DNA of 7,780 bases, taken from assembly GCA_947628925.1 (NCBI GenBank), contig CANRBU010000055.1, forward strand, positions 1-7,780, read 5' to 3'. Shown piece by piece: positions 6,393 through 7,780 of the stretch. Below the pieces are notes generated by a model. That model saw only the letters and a list, made by a program, of their open reading frames with translations, was not told the origin of the DNA and did not search any database. Position 1 is the first letter of the stretch. Each line of letters begins with the position of its first letter. The position numbers and the translations under genes were made by a program. Origin of the DNA: an uncultured Clostridia bacterium. Lineage in GTDB: Bacteria; Bacillota; Clostridia; TANB77; CAG-508.

Positions 6393-6505
6393 TATCATCA
6401 TTCCTTTCAAAAATTCTCTATTTTAGTTTGTTCATTTTTTTCAATTTTATGTTTATATTTTTTTGATTAAAATGGTAATAATTGTTAAAAATGTATTTTT
6501 TTATT
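6393..6505. other. A+T-rich spacer between the two small minus-strand genes
   Basis: This 113-base gap holds the CBS-gene ribosome binding site and otherwise only A/T-rich sequence. I find no G+C-containing hairpin that would end transcription of the upstream gene, and no -35/-10 pair at good spacing for the CBS gene. Two similar stretches, TTAAAATGG (about 6467-6475) and TTAAAAATG (about 6485-6493), look like chance. Co-transcription of the two genes is therefore possible. Confidence 0.4.
6402..6407 (-). promoter_or_regulatory. Ribosome binding site that decides the CBS-protein start
   Basis: AAAGGA on the minus strand, nine bases before ATG 6392. Two other ATG codons lie between (6401 and 6398), at zero and three bases from the site. 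ATG 6392 is preferred on spacing and because the protein then begins MKVKECM, the usual CBS-protein opening. Confidence 0.6.
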
Positions 6506-6997
6506 TTAGAAATTTTGGTATAAATCATTTCTCGGCATTATTGGAGGACGTGGTTCCATTGGAAAATTAGATCTAAATGGTGGACGTGGGTTTGACATTG
6601 GTGGACGCGAATTTCCTAGTAACTCTCTTAGTATTAATATTTTTATCAAATCTCTTAACACAGAGTTATTTCTAGAATTTCTATTTTCCTCTCTGTTTTC
6701 TTGTTTTAGAGTTGTCGCATTTACTTTTTGACTTCTACTGTTTTCAAAATCATTATAAATTTGATCAATCATTTTGTCAATTTGTTCTTCTGTTGGTGTG
6801 GCTTTTAAAGAATTACATTCATTTTTTATTTTTGGATATAATTCATTATATATTTCAGGATAATATTTTTCAATTTCTCTGTTTGCAAATGCTACATTAC
6901 TTGAAACATACGCATTTGGCATTGAATTTACATACATGTTTTGTGATGGATATCCTAAAATACTTCTTATGTATTCTTCATAAGTATCTTCATACAT
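6506..6997 (-). CDS. Unrecognised protein with helical centre and proline-rich tail
   Basis: A 163-residue protein without a domain I recognise. The N-terminus (1-35) is rich in Tyr, Asn and Met (MYEDTYEEYIRSILGYP, then SQNMYVNSMPNAYV). Residues 36-90 look helical and amphipathic (NREIEKYYPEIYNELYPKIK, then EEQIDKMIDQIYNDF). Residues 91-112 are a polar Asn/Arg/Glu linker. A hydrophobic helix follows at 113-128 (VLRDLIKILILRELLG), too short and charged to be a clear membrane span. The tail (129-163) is Pro/Arg-rich with three RPP units (131, 138, 150). There is no signal peptide and only one cysteine. The ATG at 6997 has AAGGAGG (7011-7005) at seven bases. Small Tyr/Asn/Pro-rich proteins of this look occur among spore-coat or surface-associated proteins of spore formers, but that is only a resemblance. 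Function unknown. Confidence 0.85.
   Translation of the reverse strand: MYEDTYEEYIRSILGYPSQNMYVNSMPNAYVSSNVAFANREIEKYYPEIYNELYPKIKNECNSLKATPTEEQIDKMIDQIYNDFENSRSQKVNATTLKQENREENRNSRNNSVLRDLIKILILRELLGNSRPPMSNPRPPFRSNFPMEPRPPIMPRNDLYQNF
6541..6607 (-). repeat. Three short repeats encoding Arg-Pro-Pro units
   Basis: The 10-base word TTGGTGGACG or close variants occurs at 6541-6550, 6577-6586 and 6598-6607 on the plus strand. On the coding strand each reads CGTCC(A/T)CCAA or similar and encodes part of an RPP unit. It is a local G+C-rich patch in an A+T-rich gene and most likely reflects proline-tail expansion. Confidence 0.5.
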
Positions 6998-7019
6998 ATT
7001 ATAACCTCCTTTTTAGGAT

Positions 7020-7049
7020 ATTATATGTAAATTCAAAAAATTCTGTTAA
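7020..7049 (-). promoter_or_regulatory. Sigma-A promoter of the 6506-6997 gene
   Basis: On the minus strand TTAACA (7049-7044), 18 bases, then a perfect TATAAT (7025-7020). Transcription would start near 7013, right at the ribosome binding site (7011-7005). Together with the terminator upstream this makes an independent transcription unit. Confidence 0.55.
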
Positions 7050-7071
7050 TGATTATTTTAATAAACTTTAC

Positions 7072-7098
7072 AAAACAAAAAAGCCATTACGGCTTTTT
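7072..7098 (-). terminator. Intrinsic terminator of the cadherin-like-domain gene
   Basis: Minus strand: the arm AAAAAGCC (7098-7091) pairs with GGCTTTTT (7085-7078) around a five-base loop. It is followed by T, G and TTTT (7077-7072). It begins five bases after the stop codon. Because both arms carry A/T runs it could also work on the plus strand, but no plus-strand gene leads into it. Confidence 0.85.
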
Positions 7099-7102
7099 GT
7101 TT

Positions 7103-7780
7103 TTAATCTTTAAATCTTTTTCCTTTGCTTCTTCTCCTATGTGGTTTTTCTTCTACAATTTCGTCTTCATATTCTTGGCTTTCTTCTGTTTCTTCACTAT
7201 AATTGTCACTTTCATTAGGTTCATTTACTTCTTCCTGTACATCTGATTTATTTTCAAGTTCATCTATATCTTCTTTTGTTTCTGAATTATCGTCAAATTC
7301 TTCTTTTGTCTCTAATTCATTTTCAAAATCATCCTCGTTGTCATCATTATCATCATCTCCATAATCATCAAATGTGCCTCTTCTGTAGCGAACATATCTA
7401 ACAAGTAAAATACCTCCTACTATTACAATTGCTCCTACAATTACTCCAATTATAATTAAACGTTGTTGTCTTTTTTGTTTTTGCATCTCTTCTTCTGCTT
7501 TTTCTCTTGCTATAGCTTCTTCATCAACTAAACTTTTATTTACTGTAATTTGGTATGTAACTGTTTCTTTTTCATCTGCACTTTTTACCATTATTGTAAT
7601 AATATTTTCGCCCTCTTTTAGGTCCTCATTTCCGACTACTTCAATAATTTGCCCTTCATCAATTGCTGTTGTTTTAACATCTAAAGATGTTTTTTCTCCT
7701 ATTAATTTTGCTGTATATTCATATACATCTTTTTTGAATTCTGGTGATAGAGTTATTCCTTCAATTGTAAGTTTGCTTAA
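7103..7780 (-). CDS. Membrane protein with cadherin-like beta-sandwich domain and acidic tail, C-terminal part (cut by window edge)
   Basis: The frame is open to the window edge and gives 225 residues; the first methionine (64 in this fragment) lies inside a domain, so the real start is outside. Residues 1-81 match the cadherin-like beta-sandwich (PF12733-type) pattern: LTIEGITLSPEF (4-15), VYEYTAKL, then LKEGENIITIMV (54-65) and ETVTYQITV (72-80). A charged, probably coiled helix (84-106) leads to one transmembrane helix (about 107-127), followed by RYVRYRR as a positive stop-transfer signal. The tail (136-211) is dominated by Asp, Glu and Asn, and the last dozen residues are basic (HRRRSKGKRFKD). 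By the positive-inside rule the sandwich domain is outside and the acidic tail in the cytoplasm. In clostridia such domains occur in surface proteins, sometimes with a cohesin-like domain; the missing N-terminus would decide. It has a good terminator after the stop. Confidence 0.85.
   Translation of the reverse strand, partial: LSKLTIEGITLSPEFKKDVYEYTAKLIGEKTSLDVKTTAIDEGQIIEVVGNEDLKEGENIITIMVKSADEKETVTYQITVNKSLVDEEAIAREKAEEEMQKQKRQQRLIIIGVIVGAIVIVGGILLVRYVRYRRGTFDDYGDDDNDDNEDDFENELETKEEFDDNSETKEDIDELENKSDVQEEVNEPNESDNYSEETEESQEYEDEIVEEKPHRRRSKGKRFKD

Noticed and set aside
6485..6510. A/T-only inverted repeat (AAAAAT-AC-ATTTTT) after the 6506-6997 gene as a terminator
   Set aside because: It has no G+C pairs in the stem and a two-base loop, so it would not form a stable hairpin.
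6506..6997. Toxin-antitoxin pair formed by the two small minus-strand genes
   Set aside because: The CBS protein is not an antitoxin type, the genes are 113 bases apart, and the 163-residue protein shows no toxin motif.
6712..7113. A 133-codon plus-strand open frame spanning two minus-strand genes and a terminator
   Set aside because: It runs through the start region and promoter of the 6506-6997 gene and through a hairpin terminator, lacks a ribosome binding site, and has Phe/His/Leu-rich composition typical of a shadow frame.

Overview
The window is a very A+T-rich stretch of bacterial chromosome. It most likely comes from an anaerobic, spore-forming member of the Bacillota (class Clostridia). 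The grounds are the strong AGGAGG-type ribosome binding sites before almost every gene, sigma-A style promoters with short leaders, a YtvI-type sporulation membrane protein, and a cysteine-rich tandem-CBS protein of a kind I associate with clostridia. All UGG/UGA usage is compatible with the standard bacterial code. No RNA gene, mobile element, CRISPR array or integration site is visible.

Layout from left to right. (1) 1-849, minus: 5' part of secA, cut by the window edge, with a textbook extended -10 promoter. (2) 1004-1558, plus: a membrane-anchored DUF1980 (YcgQ C-terminal-like) protein, divergent from secA. (3) 1555-2247, minus: a HAD-family hydrolase whose stop codon overlaps that of gene 2. 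(4) 2354-3088, plus: an unrecognised protein with ten cysteines in its C-terminal half, expressed from a promoter placed back to back with the HAD promoter. (5) 3174-4712, plus: guaA, GMP synthase, complete, followed by a perfect 12-bp terminator hairpin. (6) 4756-5853, minus: an AI-2E/UPF0118 family membrane protein that best fits YtvI. (7) 5943-6392, minus: a two-CBS-domain protein with 14 cysteines. (8) 6506-6997, minus: an unrecognised protein with a helical centre and a proline-rich tail. (9) 7103-7780, minus: the C-terminal part of a membrane protein with a cadherin-like beta-sandwich domain, one transmembrane helix and a long acidic tail.

The genes do not form one pathway. secA (protein export) and guaA (GMP synthesis) are core housekeeping genes. 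Most of the others are small accessory genes that look like single-gene transcription units: each has its own promoter, terminator or strand switch. The right third (4756-7780) is a co-oriented minus-strand run of four genes. Terminators lie after genes 9 and 7, and a convincing internal promoter lies before gene 8. Genes 8 and 7 may be co-transcribed.

I do not see a clear new multi-gene system. The items most worth a second look are the two unrelated cysteine-rich proteins (genes 4 and 7), the DUF1980 protein that has lost the family's CC pair and stands without its usual membrane domain or permease partner, and a possible sigma-E-like promoter buried in the terminator upstream of ytvI.
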